Under the pieces are notes generated by a model. The model ran no database searches and had not been told where the DNA came from. It saw nothing but the letters and a program-made list of their open reading frames with translations. Of a stretch of 64,000 bases of DNA, positions 1 through 35,745 are shown piece after piece. Where the stretch lies: contig OV884012.1 of assembly GCA_930367205.1 (NCBI GenBank), positions 60,781,239-60,845,238 on the forward strand, in the 5' to 3' direction. Each line of letters starts with the position of its first letter. The first letter of the stretch is position 1. This DNA is from Acanthosoma haemorrhoidale. Taxonomy: Eukaryota > Arthropoda > Insecta > Hemiptera > Acanthosomatidae. The position numbers were made by a program, and so were the translations under genes.

Positions 1-1903
1 ATTTCCTAACATCTTATAATAAGGGGGAAGGAATCATTCACCCTGAGACATTATCCTTAACTTATCACGCTACCATTAATAACTAGTCTGAAGCATCACT
101 AATTCAAAGGAAATTTGTAAGATTTGGCCAAGGGCTGGTGGTCTTCTATGCTTAAGAAGCCTCCATAAACTGCAATTAGTCTAGGGGTGGCCAACCAACC
201 TAAATAGCCTCTTACAAAACGTTTGGATCCATCAGAATCGACTTGTAGAAGAAACTAGATTGGTTCAGAATCCACTATTACGAACACAACCCAAGATCAT
301 ATCCAATCTTCTCGAGTCAGATTGTCATTAATTTGGACTGTCTCACATTCATTGAAAGGGGATTGGTTAGTGGGAAGCTAATCAGTTCTAATTTTAGAAA
401 CATTTACTGCGCTAGGTATAGAAATTAAATGTACTTTAACAACAATCAAAATATGTTTGGCCTTTGTGTAACTTTGAATAAGCTATACGAATTTTCTAGA
501 TACACTAATCAATATGGTAAACTTTTAAATAAGAAACCATGTGATGAAATTATTTTATAACAAAAACATGGACTGCAGAAAAGTAGAGACCCAGGTAATG
601 GATACATACGCTCCATAGCTATCACAAATGATTTATAGGCTAAACACATCTCTAATTAATCTTAGTCTAAATTCGGACCTTAGATATAATGCTAAAAACT
701 GTTTGTTAGAAAACCCTTTCCATTGGTACGAGATTAAATTACTTCATGATATAATTCCCACAGTATTTAAACCACACACCATCTTGTTAGTATTAAAGCA
801 ATATTTATATTTAATTACTTAATACTATGACTGAATTTCTAATGTTCAGTTGATTTATACAAAGTTGTAATAATACAATATTTTATCGTGTTAATGTTGT
901 TTCTTTACTTCGTCTGTTATTGAAAAAGGCCTTAAATCTCACATCAGTGCTGGTCAAGGGGAAATTCATAAGAAGAAGCAATTTCAGAAATCCACATTGT
1001 TTTAATTTTTTTTATTTATAATTTTATTTAATACCTTAACAACACAATAATACTGGCGAAATTTTAGTACGTGTAAAGAAGAAAAAAAGAGTCCACTAAC
1101 TAATAAAGTCAAACAGATAGAGAGAATTAATAATTCCTCATGACCAAAAGAAAATGCTTTATTACCTCTAGTAAGGTTATGACCAATCGAGGAAGAAACA
1201 AAAGTAGACCAAGAACCACTATGCCAATTAAACAGTAGATGTTTGTAATAAAAAAAAAAATATGTCAATATTTACAGGCTAAATTTATTGTTACAACTTA
1301 AATTTGAAGTAACTGAAGCCATTAATCTGATCTCGTAAACAGGCGTGTTTTTCTGTTTCTGTTATAAACTCCCTGGTGGTCAGGTTCTACAGCTGACGCA
1401 ATTTATAAATAAGCTGGTTCAAATAAGAAGTTCAATTTAGCAGTTCGTAAGTTGTTCTTTATTTGCTGCTTTTACCGAAGCTTTTTGTAAATCACTCTTC
1501 CATCTGTCATTACTTAATATATTTTCATAGCCATAACCTAAAAATAAATTAAAGAATAAAATCGTCTGATTTTTAAGTATTATATTTTGCGTTAACCCCC
1601 TTTTTTGAAATTGTGCTATATGATACCTGAGATGCTTCTATTTACATTTGAGCATTTGAAAACTGAGGAACTTTACTTAAAAGTTTATCTTAAATTTTTA
1701 GGAACTTATTAACTATTCAGCATATTTCATCATGTACTTGTCTACATTTAAAGATAATTTTGTCTGGTAAACATTGATGCACACACATTATGTAAATGAT
1801 TAATACCTGTTATTGTGTTAGTTACACTAATTAAGAATATTATTCACTGCACAGATACTTAGTGTTTTATCAATGCCCATAATTGTTTTGTTTTATAAAT
1901 TTG
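1..1903. other. 5' flank of the DPP8/9-like gene, no gene recognised
   Basis: This stretch is AT-rich and has only short open frames with no recognisable protein. The only positional signal I noted is a possible TATA/Inr pair near 1404-1434, entered separately. A splice acceptor ending at 1921 implies that one or more 5' untranslated exons lie upstream, in this stretch or outside the window. Confidence 0.5.
1404..1452 (+). promoter_or_regulatory. Possible core promoter (TATA box, Inr, splice donor)
   Basis: TATAAATAAG begins at 1404. An Inr-like TCAATT at about 1432 puts the start base some 30 bp downstream of the TATA box. A good splice donor (GTAAGT) follows at 1447. The order fits a promoter with a very short untranslated first exon that would splice to the acceptor at 1921. 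The motifs are weak and the implied exon is only about 14 nt, so this is a guess from spacing. Confidence 0.2.
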
Positions 1904-1945
1904 TTCTTGATCTGATAACAGTTGTTAATAGGTTTTCATTGTGAG

Positions 1946-25491
<23,546 letters not shown>

Positions 25492-25735
25492 CGTTAGTCT
25501 AAGGTTAGGCTTGAAATATTGTTGCTTTGTTCCTTAAAACTTTCATCAAATTTTAGCTAATTCAAGTAGAGAGTTTGAGTTGTACATATCAGTGCAGTGA
25601 TTAGATGAATGATATAAATGGAAATATCTAAATACTCATATGTGCAATCTTGATATATGTAAATAATTTTTAGACTTATAAGAGCTACTTACAATTTAAA
25701 AAAAAAAAAAAAAAATAGGAAAAGAATGTGTTTCA

Positions 25736-25741
25736 AATAAA
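25736..25741 (+). terminator. Poly(A) signal of the DPP8/9-like gene
   Basis: AATAAA about 245 bp after the stop codon, in an AT-rich 3' untranslated region. It is the first good signal after the TAA, so cleavage is expected near 25760. Confidence 0.55.
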
Positions 25742-25759
25742 CTTTTATATAATTATCAT

Positions 25760-28700
25760 AGTCTTTGTGACTTGTGTATATATTAAATATGTACATATAC
25801 ATAGTAAATTAATCCTTTTTTACGCAAAATATTTTTTTTAAGGCTGGATAAAATATATCTAAACTGAATGGTAGGTAGTTTAAATAGCATTGTTTTTATA
25901 TATTAATTTGTACATTGTAGCTTTCCTACTTTATTTGTTATAGTTAATAATGAACAATAACCTACGTTTATTCAATTGTTGTACTATTATGCCATATTTT
26001 ACATTCTACATTGCTTGTTTATTGAAAAATATTGATTTTTTACATAGTATTGAGCTGTTGTGTATTCATAAAAATAAGCAATAAGTGGTCTATGATTGAT
26101 ATAATGGTTATTACCTTCTCAGTTTTTAATATCCCAAAGACCTAACACTCCAAAGCAGAGACACTTGTATTTTAATATTTACATTATGTGACAAACAAAT
26201 TATCAAAAAAAACTTTATTAGGGTCTCTCCAAAAATCGTTTATTTATTTTCACATTATCAGTCAACGTTATGCATATTCAGGACTGTGAATATTATTTTT
26301 TAAGAATTGCTCCAATCTTCCACTATTACATACCAAATTGGTAACTTATCCAAGATATATAAAAATTTCTTTTAAAAACCTGGCAAAAAAACAAAAACAT
26401 TTCTTTTATCTGTCTAACAAGAAATGTTTTTTAGTGCCAGATTTTTAAAAGACGTTTTTACATATCTTGGAGAAGTAACCAATTCGGTTTGCAATAATGG
26501 AAGAGTGGAACAATTATTTTGTAAAATAGAGCCTTCATGGTCATGGCATGGTATGGTACTGAAGATTCCTGAATTGGTGAAGAGTTGGTTGTTGATGCAA
26601 CAATAAACCAAATATTTCTGGAAGGAATCTATCTAAAAGCCTATTTTGTCCGTTTTTTAAATTAATTGTCATTATTTTTATAATTAACATTAAACATATT
26701 ATAATATAGCATTTAATATATATTCAGATTTTTCTCACTCTACTTGCCATTTTGTAAATTTTTTTTGCCATTTGTAGTCTACTTGTTGGTAGAATTAAAA
26801 TTGTTTACTCATATAAGGAATTGTGTACTTACCAACATTTCTATTTTTAATTTATTTTGTCTTAGTATTTTAAATATGCATACTTTTTTATTTCTCTATT
26901 TACCTCCTTCAAATAATTGTTGATAAAAAAAACCCTGCAGAAGTCCAAATATTTCAATGTATATTTTGATTGTTCCCATCATGTTTAAATTTTTTCGACA
27001 TAATTAATAAAATATGTGATTATTTAGTGGTAGGAATTTTGTATTTGTGAAGTACCTTAAGTGTTCTAGAAATCCTTGTTAAATTGTTATGTAAATTTTT
27101 TTTTTTTACTACTGACTGTTTATACCTCAACAAGATATTCCATAAGTTTTATTAACACATGAGGTAAGTCTTTGTAATGTATTTATTATGATTTTAGCAC
27201 GTTGTTTAAGAACACATTAATTTATTTTCATAATATATTGATTTTTACCTACAGTATCAATTTAAGTATAATTAACTTATTTATAAAAATAGATGATTTA
27301 ATAATAGGATAATAAATTATATAACATCATTTATTGAGGTTATATTAAAGTGTATTTGTGGTATTCATGAAATATTAAATAATTATAAACCATTCATTGA
27401 GAAATGTGTAATAATTGCTTAATGCCCTTTAATTTTCATCTTTTCTATGTATGTTCATCGTTTGCATAGTTAAGATATGTGTGTAAGCTGTGTATAGTTA
27501 GTTAAGGTGAATAATGTATGGGAAAAACAAGTCTTAAAAATTACCTAACAGAGGTCATGATCTTCAGCATCATCTGCCCAACCTGTCAGTCCCCTCTGTG
27601 ATGTTCCGTAGCTTTCAGGTCTCATACTCCTAACACAAAATGTACTGTATTGTTATTAGCATATATTGCCCTAGAAAATCTACTGAGTTTCTGATGCTCC
27701 AATCCTACATCATCTTCTTGTAGACATTGTTTCGGATTCATCCATATAGATTTCACGAGGTTTTGGAAGACCAATGATTTGTTTTAAGTAGCTCATGTCT
27801 GTTGGGGCTGTCTATGGCTCTTTTGTTATATATTTAATAATTCTGAAAAAGGGAATTGGTACTGAATTTTACCTATAGTACATTAAATTAACCTTTTTAG
27901 TTTAAACTTTAATTAAATGATCAGTGCCATTCGTGGAATGGTATAGTTAAATAATAAACATTCCATCTCTCCACAAAATGATATTTATATTATTCACTAA
28001 TAACTTCAAAACTTTAATCGTTTATCTTTAACCAATGAAGTATAGTTGCATTAAATAATTTAGTTTAAGACCCCACAGTCATGCAGTATTTGTTGTAATA
28101 TATTTAACACAATTTTGATCTACTCCATTAAGTTTTTACTTTCAGAATAAAGGCAAAAATAAATTCTTAATCAAGACTTGCTTGCTCGAGGGCTATGATT
28201 TTGATTTATTGATTGATCATTTTATTTACTGCATAAATAATTTAATTTTGATTAACCAATTAACAAAGTACATGTATATTAATAGTGATTGATAGAGCTG
28301 TAATATATAAACTGTAATGTATGTATTACTATGGCTAAATAGGATTAAGTCCTTAGACTGATAAGAACAAATAAATAAGAAAACAGTTATGTTAACAAAA
28401 AACTTGTTGAATTATAACCTTTACCAGTAGAATGGTTATTTCTAAAATAAATATTAATCCCTCTCACCTTTAAGAGATTACTGAAAATGTTTCTTGGAGA
28501 GGTTGCTCAAACTTTTTGATCGATGTTTCTTTTACTCGTAATTTAGTCCAGGGAACAAAGGCCGAAAAATTATGGTTAGAAAAAAAACTTATGTAGTTCT
28601 GAAATTTGGTAGTTGTCCTGTAAAAGATACTAAAAGTTCTTGAGGGTGGGATGTGAACATGAGGGGGAGGGGGTTGAAGGTCAATCTTTTTGGGTTTTCT

Positions 28701-28980
28701 CAAAGATCTTGCCAACTAAGTAATAGTGATTTTAGTAAAAAGTTAAAATAAACAAAATTGCTTATAAACATGTTCCTATTCATTTTTTCTGTTGAACCAA
28801 TCAATGGTTTAGGAACAGTGAGCATTAATAAACAGGAATTTTGACAATTTTTTTAAGCAGTTTATTCATGTGAAAAAAAATAATACTGGACAAAGAAAAA
28901 GATTTTTAATAAATGATATGACTTATCAGCATGAATTAAGTATTATGTTTATACATCGGCCCCTACTTCTCCCCTTCCTT
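25760..28980. other. AT-rich intergenic DNA, no gene recognised
   Basis: Both strands give only short frames without recognisable products. One fold-back repeat (26230-26620) is listed separately. The rest shows simple AT-rich sequence and poly(T) runs. Confidence 0.5.
26230..26620. repeat. Diverged fold-back repeat centred near 26407
   Basis: The arms 26300-26400 and 26415-26520 are inverted copies with mismatches; for example ACATACCAAATTGGTAACTT pairs with AAGTAACCAATTCGGTTTGC. Weaker pairing extends outwards to about 26230 and 26620. The loop is only about 10-15 bp. It may be a decayed miniature transposon or an old inverted duplication; no target duplication was identified. Confidence 0.55.
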
Positions 28981-29269
28981 TTATGGCTCATCCTTATAGC
29001 TAATTTTATCTGAGGAAAAACTATTGAAGGCTACTGACAGCGAGGTTAATGGAAAAATATGGTGAGTGTATAATTTTCAGCAACTTGAAAACATAAAAAA
29101 AGTCATGTGCTTTTGTGAAGTTGGGCAAGAAATCTTGAAACAACATGGTATTTATTGAGAGGTCAGGATGAAAGAAAAGAGTGGTGGAGAATTCTAGGAA
29201 CTATAATGCTGCTATAATAAGAGATGATGCCTAATCGCAGGTATACAAAACTAATATTTACCAATTAAT

Positions 29270-29927
29270 TGTTTTGACAAAACTGAAGAGATGATTCCAG
29301 AGTCCCTTAGATTGTTCTTGGATTCTCTTTTACCTGCAAAAAGAACAGGATTAATTGAAGAAGTAACTTGTATCAACTAAAAATCGACCTTGACCTTTTT
29401 TATTCACTTTTTTGCATAGCTTTGCTCTATTTATCCACAGAAACTTTGGGTCTAGAAATTTAATGAATCTACTGGCAGGTATGGGATTCAACGCCTCATA
29501 TTATGATGCTTAACAGCTTGATCTATCAATTGTGTTCCACCCTAAGCAATGTATATTTCCAGGAACATTTTGCCCAATGTTTGGCAACACAGATTTTAAT
29601 GTTTTCACTCTTGATGGCTTTAATATCATCCATAGTATGGGAGGTATCAAATGCATTCCTCTAGCACGAGCTCTTCCCCCAGCAATAGATATCAACAAAT
29701 TGAAATATGCTCCCGCTTTTAAAGAAATTGGCAAACTAGGAGTTGTTGAACTCTTACCATATGAGAACATTGGAAAGATAGGATCTAAGCAAATAGTTGT
29801 TGAGGACGTAAACAAGCTAAATCCTATATTACATCTGATATGTGCTGTTGAAAAAAAATATAGAAAAACATGCTTGATGACCTTTGATATACAACAAGGA
29901 AAAATCAAACTTGGTGAAGATATTTAA
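29270..29927 (+). pseudogene. Decayed copy of an unnamed repeated protein family
   Basis: A 138-codon frame (29514-29927) contains FGNTDFNVFTLDGFNIIHSM, GGIKCIPLARALPP, then KEIGKLGVVELLPYE and VEDVNKLNPI. I recognise this arrangement (a DFNV..TLDG..H.MGGI core followed by a GK.GVV block) from uncharacterised multi-copy proteins of insects and other invertebrates, but cannot name a domain. Upstream, PESLRLFLDSLLP (near 29300) looks like the next part of the same family, separated by stops at least at 29380 and 29511. No introns are seen, so a transposon-borne or retrocopied origin is likely. The function is unknown. Confidence 0.45.
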
Positions 29928-30329
29928 AAAACACCCCATCAATATGAGAGAAATTGCTAATTCATTAACACTTCACAATTTTACTCAAGTTGGTGGGGCC
30001 AAGGAAATGATAAATCATTGTATCCACTTACAACGAATGACCCACTTTCTCCTGTTACAATACTAAAATCAGTTTTTTATCACTGTTCAACTGGGTAAGG
30101 TGGAAGGTGTGGATACAGGAAAGCTGGATTTCTATGCTCAGCTGTTAGTGGCAACTGCTATGGAACATTGGCAACGGTCTACCTCTTGACGATAAAGAAG
30201 TGCATTGATTTCGTGGAGGAAGAAGATTACCTTTGATGATAGGATTCCGGTGCATAAAAAAAAATACGATTGGGTCACCGTATGTGTGGTGTCTAATAGT
30301 AGAGCATGAAGTTCTAATGAAGCAATTTA

Positions 30330-30880
30330 AAAAATAAAAGAAATAAACGCTGCTTGATCGTACTAAACAAGCGATTTCAGTTGGTGGCTCACAAAATTTT
30401 ATTTATTTTTTATAATATCTTTGAAATTTATTTTTCTTAGTAGTCTTTAACGTGTTCTAAACTCTGGAGGAAATTTTAGGAGGAATAGGAGGAAATTTAT
30501 AGGAGGAAACTAAGTTTTTAGTAGTTTTTGAGGTAGGAAATGAGATCTTAAAAATTACACGACTTTTTTTCAAGTTTGTTTTCCCTGCTTCTCGTTAATT
30601 TATTTTAATCAAAAAGTAATCAACTATTTCGAAGTTTTGTGACAGTATATTCAATATTTAAGTTCGGTTAAATCATTGCTATCATAAATAATACCAAACC
30701 TACAAACACAAATATCCAAACGGGAACGAACTCCCCAGTACCTGTAAGAAAGTAGAGCTTCACACTTCGTGTTGGCAGAGGAAATTTCAAAACACCTTGA
30801 GAATTCAGTTTTCAATTTAGGTAATATTTGGTCAACGAAGTGGTAACCTATAGTTCCCCTTCCCCATATCTCTCAAAATA
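30330..30880. other. No gene recognised
   Basis: AT-rich spacer between the decayed 29-kb frame and the LINE 3' end. It contains one copy of a short recurring GAAAGTAGAGCTTC word (30748). Confidence 0.4.
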
Positions 30881-31230
30881 ATAAAAATAAGATAAGAGAA
30901 AAATAAAAAGGATGCTTATCTTGGGTGGGTAATAACCTTTCTCTAGGGGGAGTCTCATTTAAAGGATGTGTGTAGAGGATGAAGAGTGTGGAGGGCCTCG
31001 GGAGAGGTCTGGATGATATCGGGACGGTGGTGAGAGTCCACTGAGGGTTGAGCCTAGGGGTCTAGGCCATGGGTCTGTAGTCGACCAGGTCGGGGCTGGT
31101 GTGAGTGGCCCCCGGCAGGGGCTGGCTGACTCGGCCGGTGGCCGAGGTATCGACCTTACCCCCCGAGCCTACGGGGGGCGTAGAGCTGTCATCTTGCTAC
31201 GGTGGAATCGACTGCTTTCACTCGACAGGT

Positions 31231-31500
31231 CATTCAGTCCCCGTCAGGGGGCTCGGGGTCGAGAAGGTCTATCTGCTTCCATGCTTCTGCGGACCAGCAG
31301 TGCGTCCATCTGATGGGTATTAGTGGTAGTTGTAGGTCACTGAAAAGAGGATTATGGCAGTGCCGTAAAGAGTCGAAAAAATCGATGTGCCGTCTCTTGA
31401 TGAAATCTTGGTTGGTGAGCACTTTCATCCTATGGAACGGGGTGTGCGTGAGGGTGGTGCGGAGGACTCTGTTCTGAAATTGTTGGAGCCTTATTAGAGT
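31231..31500 (-). pseudogene. LINE ORF2 C-terminal segment
   Basis: Reads LIRLQQFQNRVLRT, then MKVLTNQDFIKRRHIDFFDS and LRHCHNPLFSDLQLP, the usual Jockey C terminus after the thumb domain. It continues ORF2 from the part ending near 31740 on the other side of the inverted insert. Confidence 0.75.
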
Positions 31501-31502
31501 GT

Positions 31503-31737
31503 TGGGTGTTAAGCACGAATAACAACCTGGTGAGACTACAACACCAAGTCGCGTCGAACATCCGGAGTAACAGAGCTACCGCAATGATCTCGCTGGATTG
31601 CTTGAAAGCCTTCGACTCAGTGGACCTCTACACCCTGCTTCAACGTCTGAACAAATTTGATTTCTCGGAACAGCTGCAGAACCTCATGACTTCGTATCTC
31701 ACAGGCAGAACTTTCTGGGTTCGTATAGGCACCACGT
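31503..31737 (+). repeat. Inverted reverse transcriptase fragment inside the LINE
   Basis: On the plus strand it encodes NNNLVRLQHQVASNI ... AFDSVD ... MTSYLTGRTFWVRIGTT without a stop. This is the same 74-residue RT segment that the LINE encodes on the minus strand at 32272-32493. The two differ at roughly one residue in five, so the insert came from another copy of the family or is old. It splits the ORF2 thumb/C-terminal region. Confidence 0.8.
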
Positions 31738-32960
31738 AAGTTGGGGTTAACGGAGTCCCGTACATTAGGGCCGGTCTCAGGACACTTTGGTATATCAGCA
31801 GCTTGAGGCGTACTGATATGGCCGGACTGTAAAGCAGGCGACCTAGACTGTAAAAGGTTTTTTTGACACTTTTCAACGTTTTGCTGAGATGCGAGGCGAA
31901 AGACATATGCCTACCAAGAGTAATACCTAGATAGCAGATTTTGTTGCTCACGTTGCATTCTTTCCCGTCTAAGACGAAGGATTTTGGTAGTGCCTGTTGT
32001 AACAGAAAACAATCCCTTGTGTCTTAGCCGGGTTTACCTTGATATTAACGGCGTTGAGCTTCTCAGCGATGAGTTGGCTGGCGCCCTCTGAAAATTTCAG
32101 TGCTCTGGCTGGATTGAGGCTGGTTCTGTATATACCGATGTCGTCCGCGTACGCCGATACCTCACAGTTGGGGTATGAGGCTCCTACGATGTAGGCGGTG
32201 TATATGTTAAACAGCAGAGGGCCTAGCACCGACCCTTGGGGGATACCAGCAGTGTATTTTCTTCTTGTGGTAGACGTGGTGCCTATACGAACCCAGAAAG
32301 TTCTGCCTGTGAGATACGAAGTCATGAGGTTCTGCACCCGTTCCGGGAAATCAAATTCCTTCAGATGTTGAAGCAGGGTGTGGTGGTCCACTGAGTCGAA
32401 GGCTTTTGAGCAATACAGCGAGATCATTGCGGTAGTTCTGTTACTCCAGATGTTCGATGCGACGTGGTGTTGTAGTCTCACCAGGTTGTTGTTCGCGCTT
32501 ACGCCTGAACTGAAACCACTCTGCTCTGGTGGGATGACTTCATGTGCCTCGCAGTTTTCGGACAGATGTAGGTGGATGATTCTTTCGAACCATTTCGATA
32601 GCTGAATCAGCAGACTGATAGAACGGCAGTGAGATGGCTCATAGCCGCTTTTCGCTGGTTTCAGGAGAGGGACGACCACAGCGTGCTTCCATGTCTGAGG
32701 GAAATAATGAAGTAAGGATTGGAATTGGTGTGGAATTGAAAAGAATTGAAGCAGGAATTTATTACGTTGGTAATGTAGGATATTCCTTTCCTGGGTAGCT
32801 GCTTTAGCAAGACGTTCTGAATCCCATCGTCCCCTGGTGCCTTGTTCCCGTTGGTACGCCGAATTGAAACGCAGTCACTTCCCTTTGAGACGTGTAGATT
32901 TCGGTCCTGGTGGTGAGGGAGAGGGAGTGGGTGTCGAGGGCTCCGATTGGATCAGCTTGA
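31735..32960 (-). pseudogene. LINE ORF2 reverse transcriptase domain
   Basis: Copies the element RNA at a nicked target. The best frame (31969-32679) has AFDSVDHH (first catalytic Asp), AGIPQGSVLGPLLFNIYT and the YADD box at about residues 177-180 of that frame. The thumb follows in another frame (31740-31951: YLGITLGRHMSF, LLIYQSVLRPALMYG). The upstream linker (32690-32960) is in a third frame. The catalytic residues are present but the frame is broken at least twice. Confidence 0.82.
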
Positions 32961-33136
32961 CTCTATGCGCCGTAGTGATCTGACAACATGTCTGCCTGTT
33001 CGGTGGGAGGGATGAATTCCCCTTTTACAACCAGCCTTACACTACTATTTTTGGATCGGCAGGTCTTCACTAGTTTCCACATGTGTTTGTGATCGCCGTG
33101 TAGGCTCGTTAGGTGGTCTTCCCATACCAAGTTTTT

Positions 33137-34090
33137 CTACTGGGCCATCAAGGACTTTACTTGTGTTGTGAGGGCATTCAGCACTGGTTTTAAGTCCCTG
33201 TTTTTGGTCCTAAACCACCTGTTCTCGATATTGTTGCGCTGTCTAATCAGCTGTAGGATGTGTTCCGGTGGTTTCCTCAGAAAAGAAGGTGCCGGAGAAA
33301 ATTTCGGAATCGAGGCGTCGGTGGCTCGGTCGATGACATCTTGAAGCTTATAGGCAGCGCAGTCTATATCCCAGGTGTGTCTTAGAAGTGCAATTGTGGG
33401 TAGCTCTGTCTTAATCAGGTGTTTGTAGAGGCCCCACCAGGCCTCATCGTACCTGTATCTCGAAGCAGGCGGCTCTGGTATGTCACCTTCCAGTTCGTAG
33501 AGAATAGGCCGATGATCGGATGTGGTGAAGCCCAAGGCGGAGCATCCGGCGACTCGGTGTGGCTGCTGTGTCAGGAGAATTTCAGGTGTGGAGGTCCTGT
33601 CGGGGTTGGTGAAATGTCTGAAGGTCGACAGGCCAGGGTGAAAAACCGTGAATGGCGTCTTGGTGATGTAGCGGCCTAGAGGGTAAGATACCGTGCTGCT
33701 CCACCAGCTGTGGTTGGCATTCAGCTGGAGCTTGTCTGAGTCGCAATGGGCTCGCGGTCTTCTGTAGATCCCTGACACTATGATGTTGTTGCTGAGTCGT
33801 AATTGGAACGTTACGATGTAGTGGGTGGGATCTAGAGTCAAAGGTGGGGGTAGCCGTTTGCAGGGTACGCCGTGCTTCACTAACTCTACCACTCCCCCTG
33901 AGGTGAGTGTCTTGGTGGTAAGAGTATATCCTGGGAATCGGCAGAAATGGATCTTCTTCAAACGGGTGTCTGTAAGGACAGCAACGTCTGGCGAGTGGCA
34001 CCGTAGAAGCGACTTTACGTCGGCTTGTTTGGGCCGAAGGCCACAAAGGTTGTCATTTAAAATTACATGGGCAATCAGTTGGATGCCCTG
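33137..34090 (-). pseudogene. LINE ORF2 endonuclease domain
   Basis: APE-type endonuclease that nicks the target DNA. The frame 33137-33961 has VSGIYRRP, then FTTSDHRPILYELEGD with the catalytic SDH motif. Its start (LNDNLCGLRPKQADVKSLL) is in another frame near 34050-33960. The linker to the RT follows (RKPPEHILQLIRQRNNIEN). Confidence 0.78.
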
Positions 34091-35296
34091 TCCAGCCGTG
34101 CTAAGACCCTCTCTACCAGCCCTGTGAGCTGGGAGGTCAGCTGGTTCATCGCTGTGAACATGGCGCTCATCATATTGAACATATCATCTGTATTAGCAGC
34201 GGGTTGAGGCAGGGGTGCTGGAATTTCTTCTGGCACCCAGGTTTGGGCGGAAGTCACCTGTGAGTAGGAGGCGATTCGTCGTGGTGGAGGGGGGGGCAGG
34301 CATGTACGTAGCCTTTTTGGGCCCGGCTGAGGTATTTTGAGCCTGGCGTCGAAACTCCGTGGTCAGTAGGAGTTTAAGCCTGTACGGGTACTGTTGATAG
34401 GAAGCCACATGGCCTTATCCGCAATTTCCACACCTTAAGGGAATTGAGGCGTCCCTGTGGCAGTCTTTTGTTTCGTGAGGTAAGCTACACCTCACACACT
34501 TGGTGTTTGAAGCAGTACCGCCTCGTGTGACCATACTCCTTGCAGTTCAGGAACATGGGGATACCCCCTTTGTCATGAAATGTGCTCACTCTAAAGAGCA
34601 CATTATTTATATGACGGACCTTCCCGATCTTCTCCACTGTCAGGGAGTGGCGACCGATGACGAGGATCGGTTCGATCTTCGTCTTAGCACCGTTATGTAA
34701 CGATATACATCAATTATCCCTCCTATGGTTATTGTATGGGCTTTTATCTCCTCGATCGGATGAGTGAGGTCGAAGCCGTACAATAAAATTTTTTTATTGT
34801 GTTTGGTTCCTCTGGGGGTGAAGTTATGGAATGGGATATTTAATTCCCGGATAGACTTGGGGGGCCTCTGGGCTGTTTGTATATATTGTATGAATGAGCG
34901 AGTGAATGATGAATTGTAAATATGGTATGAATGATAACTTTTATCTCAATTACTCATTGCCTAATAAAAGGCAGATTGTAATTTATGTTAATAAAATTGA
35001 ATATTGAAAAAATTCGGCTAGGAGTCTGGTTAGGTCGTAGATGTTAATACGACCGAGTATTAGGGGAGGCAGTGATTTTGGTTTGGAAGTCGGGGGAGCT
35101 GCTGAAGCAGCAGAGGTGCTAGCCTCTGGCTGGATGCAGAATTCAATGGATTAATAGAGTTCGAAGTTCGAACTCCTGGGGTCTGAGGGAGAGTACACTT
35201 GCGGCATACTCTTTTTGGCAGTTGTAAATCGTCTACCGTCGTGGGTTCTGGTGCGGGACTAGCAGGAGAGTCGCTTTTTCCATGAGAAATCTCCAT
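34090..35296 (-). pseudogene. LINE ORF1 (gag-like, CCHC zinc knuckles)
   Basis: RNA-binding nucleocapsid-like protein. The Met at 35296 opens MEISHGKSDSPASPAPEPTT, then PPLILGRINIYDLTRLL. After the nested insert, LYGFDLTHPIEEIKAHTITI is visible near 34780-34720. Near 34580-34400 are the zinc-knuckle words NCKEYGHTRRYC, CVRCSLPHETKDC and CGNCG.GHVASY in shifting frames. Several stops are present. Confidence 0.7.
34858..35005 (+). repeat. LINE-J1 3' UTR nested in LINE ORF1
   Basis: GGGCTGTTTGTATATATTGT, then GAATGAGCGAGTGAATGA and GGCAGATTGTAATTT match 47740-47840, the 3' untranslated end of another Jockey family. The orientation is opposite to the host LINE. It ends in an A-rich tail near 35005, as expected of a strongly 5'-truncated insertion. 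Confidence 0.72.
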
Positions 35297-35561
35297 TACT
35301 TGGGTTATGGGGTTTTCACTTTGCCCATATTTTTACCGTGGTCCAAATATTCGCCTATTTCCGTCTCTGAATAAAGGATTTGAACGTTACCTGTGACGTA
35401 GTAACAGATGCCTCCCACTCGTCTGCAGGTTCGGTCTTCTAACAGCGTCTGTTTTCACTACACTGTTTCACTGAATTTATTTAACTTTGCAATAGTCTAA
35501 AGTTAATTAACACATGAACTTTTAAAATTGCACAAAAGTTTATAAAGTTTAAACAATTTCA

Positions 35562-35745
35562 AATTTTTTTTTTTTCATTTCATAACTCCTTTATTTATAA
35601 TTTTTTACAATATGTGAACAAAATTCAGTGAACAAATATTTACAAATTTCTCCTCTTACTGCATGCACAGATGCACTCGAAGGAGGGTAGAATTACAACA
35701 ACAATATCTTTTTGAAGTTAAAAGGTATAAATACATATGTGGGGG
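35562..35745 (-). repeat. A-tailed retroposon 3' end, copy 1
   Basis: On the minus strand: CCTCCTTCGAGTGCATCTGT, GCAGTAAGAGGAG, an AATAAA signal near 35595, then a 13-nt A tail (T run at 35562-35574). The same order of words and a longer A tail occur at 40030-40168 on the plus strand. It is the end of a non-LTR retroposon or SINE; the 5' part is not identified. Confidence 0.6.

Larger units (their letters stand above)
30880..35470 (-). mobile_element. Jockey-clade LINE, nearly full length, broken
   Basis: A non-LTR retrotransposon in minus orientation: 5' untranslated part (about 35300-35470), ORF1 with CCHC knuckles, ORF2 with endonuclease and reverse transcriptase, then a GC-richer 3' untranslated part ending in a T/A-rich tail near 30880. 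The region is clearly GC-richer than its surroundings. Both ORFs carry stops and frame changes, and two foreign pieces interrupt it (31503-31737 and 34858-35005). It cannot make intact proteins. Confidence 0.85.

Noticed and set aside
33582..34046. 154-codon minus-strand frame over the LINE endonuclease
   Set aside because: A shifted frame of the endonuclease region; only its first few codons may belong to the true product.
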